DNA of 64,000 bases from Desulfolithobacter dissulfuricans. GTDB lineage: Bacteria; Desulfobacterota; Desulfobulbia; Desulfobulbales; Desulfobulbaceae. Position 1 is the first letter of the stretch; every line of letters starts with the position of its first letter. The notes beneath the pieces are model-generated. The model was not told the DNA's origin, made no database searches, and saw nothing but the letters and a program-made list of their open reading frames with translations. A program made the translations under genes and the position numbers. The stretch is from assembly GCF_025998535.1 (NCBI RefSeq), contig NZ_AP024233.1, forward strand, positions 3,000,001 to 3,064,000, given 5' to 3'. Shown one piece after another: positions 46,653 to 55,576 of this stretch.

Positions 46653-47684
46653 TCAGCCCCAGATGCCCTGGATCGCTTCGCCGCATTCGGGGCAGTGGGC
46701 CAGGCGCGGATTATCACCGAGGCGCAACCGGTTCTCCTCGAGGGAAAAACCGAGCCTGGTAATGAGGGCGACGCCGCAGGCAGGGCACCAGGTATTTTCT
46801 CCGCCTTCACCCGGCACATTGCCCTCGTAGACAAACCGCAGTCCTTCGGCAAGACCGATGTCCCTGGCCCGCCGCAGGGTGGCCACCGGGGTGGGTGGCC
46901 GGTCGGTGAGTTTATAGGTGGGATAAAAGGCGGTCACATGCCAGGGAATGGAGGGATCGATACTGTAGATGAAGCGGGCAATGTCTCGCAGTTCCTCGTC
47001 CGAGTCGTTGAGCCCGGGGATCACCAGGGTGGTCACCTCGACCCAGATCCCTGCCTCGTGCATAAGCCGGACCGTATCCAGCACCGGCTGGAGCCGGGCC
47101 GAACAGATACGGCGATAGAAGTCCTCGGTAAAGCCCTTGATGTCGATATTGATCCCGTCCAGCAGCGGGGCCATATCCTGGATCACCTCCGGCGTCATGT
47201 AGCCGTTTGATACAAAGACATTTCTGATGGAACGGGCATGGGCCAGCTCCATGCAGTCGCGGGCGAATTCATAGAAGATGGTGGGTTCCACATAAGTATA
47301 GCTGATGCTGGCACAACCCGTTCGCTCCGCCGCAGCCACTACCTCTTCCGGTGACCGATAGGTACCGGCGATGCCACCGTGATGCAGGTGCGGATACTGG
47401 GAGATGTCATAGTTCTGGCAGTGGAGACAGCGGAAGTTGCACCCCACGGTGGAGATGGACCAGGATTTCGAGGCTGGAAGAAAATGAAACAAAGGTTTTT
47501 TCTCGATGGGATCGCTGCTTTCCGCCACCAGATGCCCGTAGACCAGGGTATAGAGCGTCCCTTCCCGATTCTCGCGTACTCCGCAGATACCACGGCGTCC
47601 CGGTTTGATCAGGCAGCGGTGATTGCAGAGTCTGCACTGGACCTTGCCGTCCTCCTTTCTGGTGTAGAAACGTGCCTCGTGCAT
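46653..47684 (-). CDS. amrS: AmmeMemoRadiSam-system radical SAM protein
   Basis: This 343-residue radical SAM enzyme has the CNFRCLHCQN cluster (CxxxCxxC, about residue 80) and a typical start MHEARFYTRKEDGKVQCRLC, with a second cysteine set CRLCNHRC and GICGVREN. AmrS-family signature YVEPTIFYEFARDC, VFVSNGYMTPE and INIDIKGFTEDFYR are present. The C-terminus has a zinc-type pair (CPACG, CPECG). The AmrA/AmrB/Memo partner genes are not next to it. The ATG at 47684 follows GGGAGGG; the long upstream extension is not supported. Its substrate is unknown. Confidence 0.92.
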   Translation of the reverse strand: MHEARFYTRKEDGKVQCRLCNHRCLIKPGRRGICGVRENREGTLYTLVYGHLVAESSDPIEKKPLFHFLPASKSWSISTVGCNFRCLHCQNYDISQYPHLHHGGIAGTYRSPEEVVAAAERTGCASISYTYVEPTIFYEFARDCMELAHARSIRNVFVSNGYMTPEVIQDMAPLLDGINIDIKGFTEDFYRRICSARLQPVLDTVRLMHEAGIWVEVTTLVIPGLNDSDEELRDIARFIYSIDPSIPWHVTAFYPTYKLTDRPPTPVATLRRARDIGLAEGLRFVYEGNVPGEGGENTWCPACGVALITRLGFSLEENRLRLGDNPRLAHCPECGEAIQGIWG

Positions 47685-47888
47685 GGTATCCCTCCCTTGT
47701 TGCAGATCAACTGTCAGCAAACCCCTGAAAAAAACTATAATACCTATTTCCGGTATGGGAAACCGGCACCCTTGATTTTCCGGCCAGATCGCATAACGTA
47801 TCTTGATCTGGCGGCGATCCCGGGCTATCTTTTCAGCTGGTGCCACCCGTCCAGGTGCCGGCAAAAAGACCATTTCTCAATGGCCGCC

Positions 47889-48069
47889 TAGCCCGCATAT
47901 TTCACAATGATCGTGGCGAAAGGCCTGAAAACGGTGTGGATGAAAGGAACAGCTTCAAAAAGAGCCGCAGACATATTGAAATATTTCGAGGACTCTTTTT
48001 GAAGCTGTGACGCAGCAGGCGAGGTGTTTTCAGGCCTTGCAGTAGATCGCTTGTGAAATATGCGGGCTA
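47889..48069. repeat. 181-bp inverted-repeat element, family C
   Basis: A perfect 19-bp terminal inverted repeat, TAGCCCGCATATTTCACAA and its complement, bounds the element. Nested inside are further complementary pairs, GGCCTGAAAAC with GTTTTCAGGCC and AGCTTCAAAAAGAG with CTCTTTTTGAAGCT, so the whole unit can fold as one long hairpin. No open frame is present; it looks like a non-autonomous miniature element. Confidence 0.85.
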
Positions 48070-48097
48070 ACACCGATCCCGGCTGTCTGATGGTGCT

Positions 48098-48156
48098 AAC
48101 CAGCATGGTTGGACCACATTTCAGTACTGTCCAGCCACAACAACTCATGAAAATCA
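48098..48156. repeat. Dispersed repeat, family D, copy 2
   Basis: Reverse complement of the block at 8449-8532, with matching patches AACCAGCATGGTTGGACCA and ACTGTCCAGCCACAACAACT. It lies directly beside element C. The repeat ends 50-60 bases before znuA. Confidence 0.65.
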
Positions 48157-48214
48157 CTATGGAATTATCCAAACCTGTGGTGTTTTTCGGACAAACCTGT
48201 TTCGGAAGGATCCC

Positions 48215-49138
48215 ATGCACTGGAAAAAAACTTCTCTTTTTCTCCTCTTTCTGACGCTGTCCACCTCGCTGCCCGCCGTGGCCTTGGCCAGAATCACGGT
48301 TTTTGTCTCTATCCTGCCCCAGGAATATTTTGTCGAACGGGTGGGTGGCGAACGGGTCCAGGTTCAGGCCCTGGTCCAGCCAGGCCAGAGTCCGGTCACC
48401 TACGCCCCGACACCACGGCAGATGGCGGCCCTGTCCCGGGCCGATGTCTATTTTCGCATCGGTGTGCCGTTTGAAAACAGCCTGATACCCAAGCTGCAGC
48501 GCTCCATACCCCATCTCTCCATCATCGACCTGCGTCAGGGACTGGATCTGCTACCCGGCGACCACGACCACGAAGGCCACGGGGCGGGTGATGAGCATGT
48601 CGAAGACAGGCGACACGACGAAGAAATGGACCCGCACACCTGGCTCGATCCCCGGCTTGTCAAAAAACAGGCGGCTCTCATCCGCGATACCCTGATCCGT
48701 CTCGATCCCGAAGGAAAAGAGCTCTACCAGCTGAACTATGAAACCTTTGCCGCGGATCTCGAGGCTCTGGACCGCAGACTCAGGGAGGTGCTCGCACCCC
48801 TGTCCGGCCAGACCATCTATGTTTTTCATCCAGCTTACGGCTATTTCTGCCGGGCCTACGGCCTGCGACAGAAAGCAGTGGCCCCCGGGGGCAAGGGGCC
48901 GGGCCCCCGCCATCTGGCACGCCTTATCGCCTCGGCCAGGAAGGACAATGTCCATGTCATCTTTGTTCAGCCCCAGTTTTCCAGCTCCAGCGCCCGGGTC
49001 ATCGCCCGGGCCATCGACGGAGTGGTGATTCCGCTCGATCCGCTGGCGCGGGACTACCTGGCCAACATGGAGCGTATTGCCGGCCGGATCGCCGCCGCGT
49101 TCTCGCCAACGGTCGGGTCGTCTCCCAGACGGCCCTGA
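48215..49138 (+). CDS. znuA: ZnuA-like metal ABC transporter binding protein
   Basis: The 307-residue exported protein starts with a Sec signal (about residues 1-26, ending VALA) and matches metal-binding proteins of cluster A-1. It has FVSILPQEYFVERVGGERVQV, a metal-chelating His/Asp-rich loop (GDHDHEGHGAGDEHVEDRRH, about residues 112-131), DPHTWLDPRLVKK with a ligand His, and FHPAYGYFCRAYGL. The His-rich loop favours zinc. No permease or ATPase gene (znuB, znuC) is adjacent. It overlaps no neighbour; a YpsA-like gene follows after 19 bases. Confidence 0.9.
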   Translation: MHWKKTSLFLLFLTLSTSLPAVALARITVFVSILPQEYFVERVGGERVQVQALVQPGQSPVTYAPTPRQMAALSRADVYFRIGVPFENSLIPKLQRSIPHLSIIDLRQGLDLLPGDHDHEGHGAGDEHVEDRRHDEEMDPHTWLDPRLVKKQAALIRDTLIRLDPEGKELYQLNYETFAADLEALDRRLREVLAPLSGQTIYVFHPAYGYFCRAYGLRQKAVAPGGKGPGPRHLARLIASARKDNVHVIFVQPQFSSSSARVIARAIDGVVIPLDPLARDYLANMERIAGRIAAAFSPTVGSSPRRP

Positions 49139-49157
49139 ATACAACCTGAAAAAGAAC

Positions 49158-49631
49158 ATGAAGATCATCTCCGGAGGACAGACCGGGGCCGACCGGGCGG
49201 CCCTTGACGCGGCCATCAGGCTGAACATTCCCCATGGCGGCTGGCTGCCCAGGGGACGCCGGACTGAAGAGGGATCGCTGCCGTCCCGCTACCGGCTCCA
49301 GGAACTGCCGTCGGCCAACTACCGGGACCGGACCCGGCAAAACATCCTGGACAGTGACGGCACCCTTATTGTCTCCTTTGGCCCCCTCACCGGTGGTTCG
49401 GCCCTGACCGAGGCCCTGGCCATCCGGCACCGGCGGCCCTGTCTCCATATCGACCTGGAACTGTGGCAGCCGGAGCGAGCTAAAAAAGCCATAGAGCAAT
49501 GGCTGAGAGACCATAACATCGAAACCCTGAACGTGGCCGGCCCCAGAGCGAGCGGCGAGCCGCGTATCTACCGGGCTGTCTTCGATCTCCTGCTGCAGAT
49601 CAGCTGGCCTGAAACGGACGAAACACCATGA
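49158..49631 (+). CDS. YpsA-like putative molybdenum carrier/Rossmannoid protein
   Basis: From the ATG at 49158 the gene encodes 157 residues, MKIISGGQTGADRAALDAAI onward. The GGQTGADRAALD motif, GGWLPRGRRTEEG, LPSANYRDRT and ILDSDGTLIVSFGPLTGGSALT are those of the YpsA/molybdenum carrier-like Rossmannoid family. Its substrate is unclear. A longer frame starting at 49077 overlaps znuA and lacks homology. It is coupled by a four-base overlap with the M48 gene. Confidence 0.85.
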   Translation: MKIISGGQTGADRAALDAAIRLNIPHGGWLPRGRRTEEGSLPSRYRLQELPSANYRDRTRQNILDSDGTLIVSFGPLTGGSALTEALAIRHRRPCLHIDLELWQPERAKKAIEQWLRDHNIETLNVAGPRASGEPRIYRAVFDLLLQISWPETDETP

Positions 49632-50971
49632 GCAGATCAAACAACACATCTCGGTTTTCGCGTCGGTCAATCCTGCGTTTTTTCCTTCTCTGTGGCGGAA
49701 GCGCTATGGGAGCGCCTCTTCTTACCGCCTGCAGTACTGACCCGGTAACAGGAGAAAAATCCCTTGTCATGATGTCCAGGAGTCAGGAGATAGCCCTGGA
49801 CCGACAGCAGGCTCCGTTCCAGTTCTCGGCCGATTACGGGGTTATTCAGGATCAGCGACTCAACGGCTACCTGAACCGGGTGGGACTGGAACTGGCCCGC
49901 CGTTCGCATCGGCCCGACATGCCCTTTTCGTTCCGCGGCGTCAATGCGGCCCATATCAACGCCTACGCCTTTCCCGGCGGTTCCATCGCCGCCACCCGCG
50001 GAATCCTGGTGGAACTGCAGAGCGAAGCCGAGCTGGCGGCCCTGCTGGGACACGAAATCGGCCATGTCTGCGCCCGGCACGCAGCCGAACAGATGGGCAA
50101 GGGATTGCTCGTCAACCTCCTGGTGGCCGGGGCCTCGGCGGCTACCTCCAGCGCCGGTCACGAGAGTACGGCCGAACTGATCTCCAGGCTTGGCGGCATC
50201 GGGGCCGGAGCCCTGCTGGCCAGATACAGCCGCAACGACGAACGGGAGGCCGATGCCCTGGGCATGGAGTACATGACCAGGGCCGGATACACGCCGCTCG
50301 GCATGGTGGGCCTCATGGAGATCCTGCTGCGGAGCGGAGAGCACAATCCCACCGCCATCGAGCTCATGTTCGCCACCCATCCCATGAGCCGGGAACGGCT
50401 GGAAACGGCCCGCCAAAATGCTCGTGGCCGCTACCGGGCCATGATCGACAACCCCGATCACCGGCAAAGGTACCTGGATCACACCGCCAGCCTCCGTCGT
50501 CTCAAACCGGTGATCAAGGCCATCCAGAAGGCGGAAACCGCCATGGCCGGTAAACAGCTCGATCGGGCCGAAGAGCTGCTGCGCACCGCTCTTGACCAGG
50601 CTCCGGAGGATTACGGAGCCCTGGTGGTCATGGCCAAGTGTCAGTTCCTCCGCCGGCAGCCAAATGAGGCTGCAAGCTATGCCCGCCAGGCCACCCGGGT
50701 CTACCCGGACGAAGCCCAGAGCCACTGGCTGCTGGCCATGGCCAGCCTGGCGGAACAGAAATATGGCCAGGCTCTGCGGGAATTCGACGAGGTGGACCGG
50801 CTACTGCCAGGCAATCCGGACATCCTCTTCTACCGGGGCCGGGCCCTGGAAGGCATGCAGCGCCGGGAAGAGGCCGCCCGGGCCTACGCCGCCTTTCTTG
50901 GCCAAGTGCGCCAGGGTGACAAGGCAAAATATGCCTACGCCCGCCTCCGGGAATGGGGCTATATTCGCTGA
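49628..50971 (+). CDS. M48 family metalloprotease with TPR domain, lipoprotein
   Basis: The 447-residue protein begins with a signal that resembles a twin-arginine type (FSRRSILRFFLLCGGSA) and ends in a lipobox (LLTAC, Cys35). The protease domain has HEIGH at residues 142-146 (zinc-binding HExxH) and the third ligand glutamate in RNDEREADALG (about 205). The second half is TPR-like (about 295-445), with AEELLRTALDQAPEDYGALV and later helices. This is a BepA/YfgC-like arrangement, a class that helps outer-membrane protein assembly or degradation. It is coupled to the upstream YpsA-like gene by a four-base overlap. Confidence 0.9.
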   Translation: MSRSNNTSRFSRRSILRFFLLCGGSAMGAPLLTACSTDPVTGEKSLVMMSRSQEIALDRQQAPFQFSADYGVIQDQRLNGYLNRVGLELARRSHRPDMPFSFRGVNAAHINAYAFPGGSIAATRGILVELQSEAELAALLGHEIGHVCARHAAEQMGKGLLVNLLVAGASAATSSAGHESTAELISRLGGIGAGALLARYSRNDEREADALGMEYMTRAGYTPLGMVGLMEILLRSGEHNPTAIELMFATHPMSRERLETARQNARGRYRAMIDNPDHRQRYLDHTASLRRLKPVIKAIQKAETAMAGKQLDRAEELLRTALDQAPEDYGALVVMAKCQFLRRQPNEAASYARQATRVYPDEAQSHWLLAMASLAEQKYGQALREFDEVDRLLPGNPDILFYRGRALEGMQRREEAARAYAAFLGQVRQGDKAKYAYARLREWGYIR

Positions 50972-51059
50972 AGGGTGCTCACGATACATTCCCGGGACCG
51001 ATAACCGCTCGGCGGGCACGGATCACCTCTTCCCGGCAGGAGCAGGTTGACGGAGCGCA

Positions 51060-51247
51060 TTTTTTCAGGTAACGTTGGTGTCATATTTTCAGATGCTCTT
51101 AACCGAGCTTAATAGGGAACCCGGTGTGAATCCGGGACGGGCCCGCCGCTGTGACCGGGGACGAATTTTGCAACATGCCACTGACCTCCTCCGGGGTTGG
51201 GAAGGCGCAAAAGGAGGATGATCCGGGAGTCAGAAGACCTGTCTGAA
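51060..51247 (+). promoter_or_regulatory. Cobalamin (AdoCbl) riboswitch
   Basis: The leader carries the B12-box-type sequences in order: GGGAACCCGGTGTGAATCCG, GGGCCCGCCGCTGTGACCGG, GCCACTGA, GGGAAGGCGC and GATGATCCGGGAGTCAGAAG plus ACCTG. Together they form the conserved cobalamin riboswitch core. It stands about 175 bases before the TonB-dependent receptor gene. Confidence 0.93.
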
Positions 51248-51321
51248 ATACATAGAGAGCCTGCCCTCGCGGACAAGGGGCAGATGTATGCTCACAGGGT
51301 TGTTCGAGGAAAAATCAGGGA

Positions 51322-51368
51322 TCCTCGGATCAATAACTTTTTGTTTATTGGTCCGGGGATTTTTTTTT
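51322..51368 (+). terminator. Attenuator hairpin of the cobalamin riboswitch
   Basis: ATCCTCGGATCAATAA (51322-51337) pairs over 16 bases, with three G-T wobbles, with TTATTGGTCCGGGGAT (51346-51361). A T tract follows. This is a Rho-independent terminator between riboswitch and gene, suggesting control by premature termination when cobalamin is bound. Confidence 0.82.
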
Positions 51369-51421
51369 GCCTTTACCCGGCATCTCCGGACCGGCACAAC
51401 GTCATTACGAGGAGATGTGTG

Positions 51422-53464
51422 ATGAAAAAGGAGATTCGAGCGGCCCTGGCCCTGTGTCTCGTGGCCACACCTGGACTGGCCCTGGCAGGAGCGGACGAAG
51501 ACAGTCCTGCAAACGAAGTTACCCTGGACGAGGTGGTGGTGACCGCCACCCGCAGTGAAGAATCAGTGCGGGAGATTCCGGCCAAGGTCGAGGTGATCGA
51601 TGGCGAGACCATCGAGCTGACCACCGGCGACACCCTCACCGAGCAGCTCAAGAAAAACAGTTCCATCGGAGTAATAGAGTATCCCGGCGCCCTTGCCGGC
51701 ATCGGAATCCGCGGTTTCCGGCCGGAATTCTCCGGTATCACCAAGCACACCCTTGTCCTCGTCAACGGCCGGCCGGCAGGGGCCACCAACCTGGCGACCC
51801 TGCTCACTGACAACGTGGAGCGGATCGAGGTCCTGAAGGGGCCCGCCTCCTCTCTCTACGGCGGCGAGGCCATGGGTGGCGTCGTCAATGTCATCACAAA
51901 AAAGCATACCGGGCCGCTCACCGGTATGGCGGAGATAGGCTTTGGCTCTTTTGAGACCAATGCGGAAAAGACGGCCGTGGGTGGCAGCATGGGGAGAGGC
52001 TTTGACTTTGACATCTTTGCCAACCGTTTCGAACAGGCGGACGACTACAAGATGGGCGACGGTGCAACCAGGCCTAACACCGCCTATAAAATCCAAAACG
52101 GTTCCCTGCGCCTGGGCGGTGATCTGGGAGCGTGGCGGATCGATGTCAGGGGTGACATCTACCAGGGCCGCGATATAGAAACGCCGGGTGACATAGCCTA
52201 TGGCAACGATATGTCAGGCCACAAGGATATCGACCGCTTCGGGATGGACGTTACTCTCGGCGGGCCACTGGGCGACAGTACCAGAATAAGCTTCACGGGA
52301 TACCGCAGCAACGAGACTGCCGAGAACTACAACCACTACTCGGGCTGGTACCCGTCCGTGGTTCAGGTAACCCCCTACCGGAGCTACGACTCGGAGACCG
52401 ACTGGCTCGGATTCCAGCTCAAGGACGAGTACACCTGGGGCAGCCACAGGTTCGTCGCCGGAATCGATTACCAGGATATCGACAGGGAAAGCCGGAGCTA
52501 CAACCAGGACGGTACCCGCAGGGCGCCCTGGTCCCCGGATGAAGGCCGGGAAAACTGGGCAGGCTACCTGGAAACCATCTGGCGCTTTATGGATGACCGG
52601 CTCACCGCCACCATAGGCGGCCGCTACGACACCTTTGAGGTGGAGACCAAACCAACGCCCTACAAAACCGATTTTACGCCCAACTCTGAAGATTTTTCAA
52701 CCTTCAGCCCCCGGGCCGGCCTGAACTACAACCTTGACCTGGGACTCCGGTTGCACACCACCATCGGCAAGGCCTTTGTTCCGCCGACCGCGGCCCAGCT
52801 TGCCGGCTATGCGGAAACGGACGTTGGCGGGGTCACCATGGTCACCCGGGGCAATCCGGACCTGAACCCCGAGTCCTCGATCACCTGGGATATCGGTATC
52901 GGCTATGCTCAGCCCAGGCTGGGATTGTCCATGGACGTCACTTATTTCCACACCGACGTGGACGACAAGATCACCACGATCACTGTCGGCAACACCACCA
53001 CCTACGAAAACAGCCTCAGCGCCGAAATGGAAGGGCTGGAAACAGAATTTTCCTTTGATATCGGAGCGCCCATGAACTGGGACCGTTCGCTGGAACTGTT
53101 TGTCAATGCCACCCACATGTTCAAGGCCGAAGAGGAACAGCCCGATGGGACCATGAGCGATATCCACAACGTGGCCGACTACACGATAAACTATGGCCTC
53201 CGATACTCGGACGACATGTTCGATGCCAGGCTGCATTTCCGCAGCCAGGGCCGGATGAAGGATACAGACTGGACCGCACCCGGCTATCCGGAAATAGAAT
53301 ACCCCTCCTTCACGGTGGCGGACCTGGTGGTCGGGATGTCGTTTAAGGAGCATCACCGGCTCACCCTCAAGGTGGACAATCTCTTTGATGAATACTACTA
53401 CGAGAAAACAGGCTATCCCAAGCCCGGAAGAGGCCTCTACCTGAGCTACCGGTATGCGTTCTGA
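51422..53464 (+). CDS. btuB: TonB-dependent receptor, BtuB-like
   Basis: From the ATG at 51422 the protein has 680 residues. A Sec signal (MKKEIRAALALCLVATPGLA) leads to a TonB box-like stretch (LDEVVVTATR) and a plug domain with GIRGFRPEFSGITKHTLVLV and NVERIEVLKGPASSLYGGEA plus MGGVVNVITKK. The remainder is a 22-strand barrel ending in YLSYRYAF (terminal Phe). A cobalamin riboswitch and attenuator control it, and a btuF-like gene follows, so it probably imports cobalamin or another corrinoid. The frame open from 51197 crosses the riboswitch and is not real. Confidence 0.92.
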   Translation: MKKEIRAALALCLVATPGLALAGADEDSPANEVTLDEVVVTATRSEESVREIPAKVEVIDGETIELTTGDTLTEQLKKNSSIGVIEYPGALAGIGIRGFRPEFSGITKHTLVLVNGRPAGATNLATLLTDNVERIEVLKGPASSLYGGEAMGGVVNVITKKHTGPLTGMAEIGFGSFETNAEKTAVGGSMGRGFDFDIFANRFEQADDYKMGDGATRPNTAYKIQNGSLRLGGDLGAWRIDVRGDIYQGRDIETPGDIAYGNDMSGHKDIDRFGMDVTLGGPLGDSTRISFTGYRSNETAENYNHYSGWYPSVVQVTPYRSYDSETDWLGFQLKDEYTWGSHRFVAGIDYQDIDRESRSYNQDGTRRAPWSPDEGRENWAGYLETIWRFMDDRLTATIGGRYDTFEVETKPTPYKTDFTPNSEDFSTFSPRAGLNYNLDLGLRLHTTIGKAFVPPTAAQLAGYAETDVGGVTMVTRGNPDLNPESSITWDIGIGYAQPRLGLSMDVTYFHTDVDDKITTITVGNTTTYENSLSAEMEGLETEFSFDIGAPMNWDRSLELFVNATHMFKAEEEQPDGTMSDIHNVADYTINYGLRYSDDMFDARLHFRSQGRMKDTDWTAPGYPEIEYPSFTVADLVVGMSFKEHHRLTLKVDNLFDEYYYEKTGYPKPGRGLYLSYRYAF

Positions 53465-53623
53465 GCCGAAAATATGGATGAGGACCGGCAGCCGGCCCTG
53501 ACCCGAAGACAATCATGGTCACCGCCATGAACGGACCGGCGATCGATCTTTTAAAAGAGGAAAACACACTGTCAGGGCGGCGGGCAGCCTCCTGCAGTTT
53601 TTCACCTGCAACGGGATCCTCAG

Positions 53624-53709
53624 CCGGCCGGGATGACAGCATCCCGGCCGGACCAATCTCTGTACCTATCCGGACAGGTTTTTTTCGGGGCACAGCCCCG
53701 AAAAAAACC
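53624..53709. terminator. Two strong hairpins after btuB
   Basis: The first stem is CCGGCCGGGATG with CATCCCGGCCGG (53624-53651, loop ACAG). The second has a perfect 15-bp stem, GGTTTTTTTCGGGGC with GCCCCGAAAAAAACC (53677-53709, loop ACA). The second has T-runs on both strands and could terminate in either direction. They lie in a 386-base stretch between btuB and the next gene that shows no supported coding sequence. Confidence 0.7.
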
Positions 53710-53850
53710 TTCATCTTCTGCCCGCCGCCCTGCTGTTTCGCGGAAATCTGTTGCAAACCATTGGCCTGTTGCCGGAATAATCCCTTGCCCGGGAACATAT
53801 TGAAGGACAAGCAGCAGCCCTGAAAAAAATCAGACACCCAAGGAGATCCC

Positions 53851-54627
53851 ATGGAAATCATCGGCGAAAGCATGCACATCATGAACCCGCAGTTTCTCAA
53901 GGCCCTGGAAGAGCTGGACGATGAGAGCCTGGTCCAGCTTGCCCGGAGTCAGGTGGAGGCCGGAGCCACCGCTCTGGACATCAACCTTGGCCAAAGCAGA
54001 AAACTCGGCCGGCTCACACCCTGGCTGGTGGAAACCATCCAGGACCGGCTGGAGGTGCCCCTTTTTCTCTCCAGCCACGTGCTGAGCCAGCAGCGGGCCC
54101 TGGAGATCCACCGGGGCCGGGCCACCATCAACGCAGTGACCGCCAGCCGGACCGAACTGAACCGGGCCATGAAAATTGCGAAGTTTTTCCAGGCCAACCT
54201 GGTGGTCCTGCTGGTCAGCTCCGAACTGACGCCCACGGATGTCAACGGTCGTCTCCAGCTGGCCATGCAGGTCCTGGAAACCGCCGAGACGACCGGTCTT
54301 TCCCCGGACCAGCTCTATCTCGATCCGGTGATCGGTTGCCGGCCGGATCCTGCCAGCTGGAACCTGAGCGCCGGACTGCCGGACATCGATGTGGTCCTGG
54401 AGTCCATCCAGCTTGTCAAAGAACTGAGCAGCAGGCCGCCGAAAACCATTGTCGCCATCTCCAATTCCTCGGTCTGCCTGTCCCGGAGCGAGCGTTCCTC
54501 CTTCCACTGCCGACTGCTGCCGCTGCTGGCCGAGGCCGGCCTGGACACGGTGATCATGAACTGCCTGGATACAAACCTCATGGCCGTGGCTCGGGAGTCC
54601 CGCGTCCCACTGGCCAGCGCAGCCTGA
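53851..54627 (+). CDS. Pterin-binding (methyltetrahydrofolate:corrinoid methyltransferase-like) protein
   Basis: The 258-residue protein is a single TIM-barrel of the pterin-binding enzyme family (dihydropteroate synthase/AcsE/MetH type). It begins MEIIGESMHIMNPQFLKALE, with the family's GE start, and contains ATALDINLGQS (the DINxG motif), LFLSSHVLSQQRALEIHRG, INAVTASRTELNRAMKIAKF and LYLDPVIGCRPD. AAGGAGATCCC precedes the ATG. It sits between btuB and the btuF-like gene downstream of a B12 riboswitch, so methyl transfer to or from a corrinoid is plausible. No corrinoid protein partner is encoded nearby. Confidence 0.85.
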   Translation: MEIIGESMHIMNPQFLKALEELDDESLVQLARSQVEAGATALDINLGQSRKLGRLTPWLVETIQDRLEVPLFLSSHVLSQQRALEIHRGRATINAVTASRTELNRAMKIAKFFQANLVVLLVSSELTPTDVNGRLQLAMQVLETAETTGLSPDQLYLDPVIGCRPDPASWNLSAGLPDIDVVLESIQLVKELSSRPPKTIVAISNSSVCLSRSERSSFHCRLLPLLAEAGLDTVIMNCLDTNLMAVARESRVPLASAA

Positions 54628-54628
54628 A

Positions 54629-55576
54629 ATGCGAAGATATTTCCTGAAAAAGCGGTCCGGGGGCCGACCCTCTGGAAACAAAAAACCGACCGGAACCGCT
54701 TTTCCAAGCCGCACCTGTATTCTCTGCCTTGCCGGCCTGATCCTGTTGCTGGGCACCTATCCTCCTGCCCGGGGCAGGACCACGGCGCAGCGGATCATCT
54801 CGCTTGGGCCCATCAACACGGAAAACATCTACCTGTTGGGCGCTGAAGAACTCCTGGTGGCCAATACCCGCTACTGTGTACGGCCTGAAGCTGCCAGGAC
54901 CAAGGAAAAAATCGGTTCGGTCATGCAGATCAATATCGAGAAGATCGTCAGCCTGTATCCGGACCTGATCCTGGCCACCGGCTTGACCCAGCCCGCTCAG
55001 ATCAGAAAACTGCGTGAGCTGGGATTGCGGGTGGTGCAGTTCACCCAGCCGAAATCCTTTGCCGATATCTGCGCCCAACTCCTCAGGCTTGGCCGGCTGC
55101 TCGGCCGGGAACAGCGGGCCGGAGAGCTTGTTGCCAGGGCGGAAAAGGAGGTGGCCGCCATCCGGCAAAGAGTTGATGGCCGGGAGCGGCCCAGGGTCTT
55201 TCTCCAGGTCGGGGCCGAGCCGCTCTTCGGATCGGTTCCAGGTTCCTTTACCCATGATTTCATAGAGTTTGGCGGCGGGACGAATATCCTGTCCGATCAG
55301 TCCTCCGGAGCTGTCAGCCGGGAAAAGGTCCTGGCCCGAAACCCCGATGTCATCCTGATCGCGATCATGGGTTCCGAGACCGGGGTGGCAGGCCGGGAAA
55401 AGGCCAGGTGGGAACGGTTTGGTGTGATCAGGGCCGTCCGCGACCACCGGGTCCATATTGTCAACCCGAACCTGGTCTGTTCGCCTTCCCCGGCCACCTT
55501 TGTCCAGGCTCTGCGTCTCATTGCCGGGCTGATCCATCCGGAGATCTTCCAGGAGAAAGATCATGCGAATTTATGA
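54629..55576 (+). CDS. btuF: BtuF-like periplasmic ABC binding protein
   Basis: The 315-residue exported protein has a positively charged start, a hydrophobic segment (about residues 31-48) and the helical-backbone periplasmic binding domain of the TroA/BtuF type. Matches include RIISLGPINTENIYLLGAEE, KIVSLYPDLILATGLTQP, LGRLLGREQRAGELVARAE, FGGGTNILSDQSSGAVSREK and NPDVILIAIMGS. With the upstream riboswitch and btuB it is likely a corrinoid-binding protein. Genes for the permease and ATPase (btuC, btuD) are absent. Iron siderophore binding is the alternative. It overlaps exbB by 14 bases. Confidence 0.85.
   Translation: MRRYFLKKRSGGRPSGNKKPTGTAFPSRTCILCLAGLILLLGTYPPARGRTTAQRIISLGPINTENIYLLGAEELLVANTRYCVRPEAARTKEKIGSVMQINIEKIVSLYPDLILATGLTQPAQIRKLRELGLRVVQFTQPKSFADICAQLLRLGRLLGREQRAGELVARAEKEVAAIRQRVDGRERPRVFLQVGAEPLFGSVPGSFTHDFIEFGGGTNILSDQSSGAVSREKVLARNPDVILIAIMGSETGVAGREKARWERFGVIRAVRDHRVHIVNPNLVCSPSPATFVQALRLIAGLIHPEIFQEKDHANL

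Larger units (their letters stand above)
47685..48214. other. Gene-free stretch holding two repeat elements
   Basis: No supported coding sequence lies between amrS and znuA. It contains element C (47889-48069) and a copy of repeat D (48098-48156). The remainder shows nothing recognisable. Confidence 0.65.

Noticed and set aside
51197-51421. N-terminal extension of btuB
   Set aside because: It crosses the cobalamin riboswitch and attenuator; the signal peptide begins at 51422.
53515-53823. 102-residue open frame between btuB and the methyltransferase-like gene
   Set aside because: It runs through two strong hairpins and its composition (Cys/Pro-rich, no pattern) is unlike a protein.
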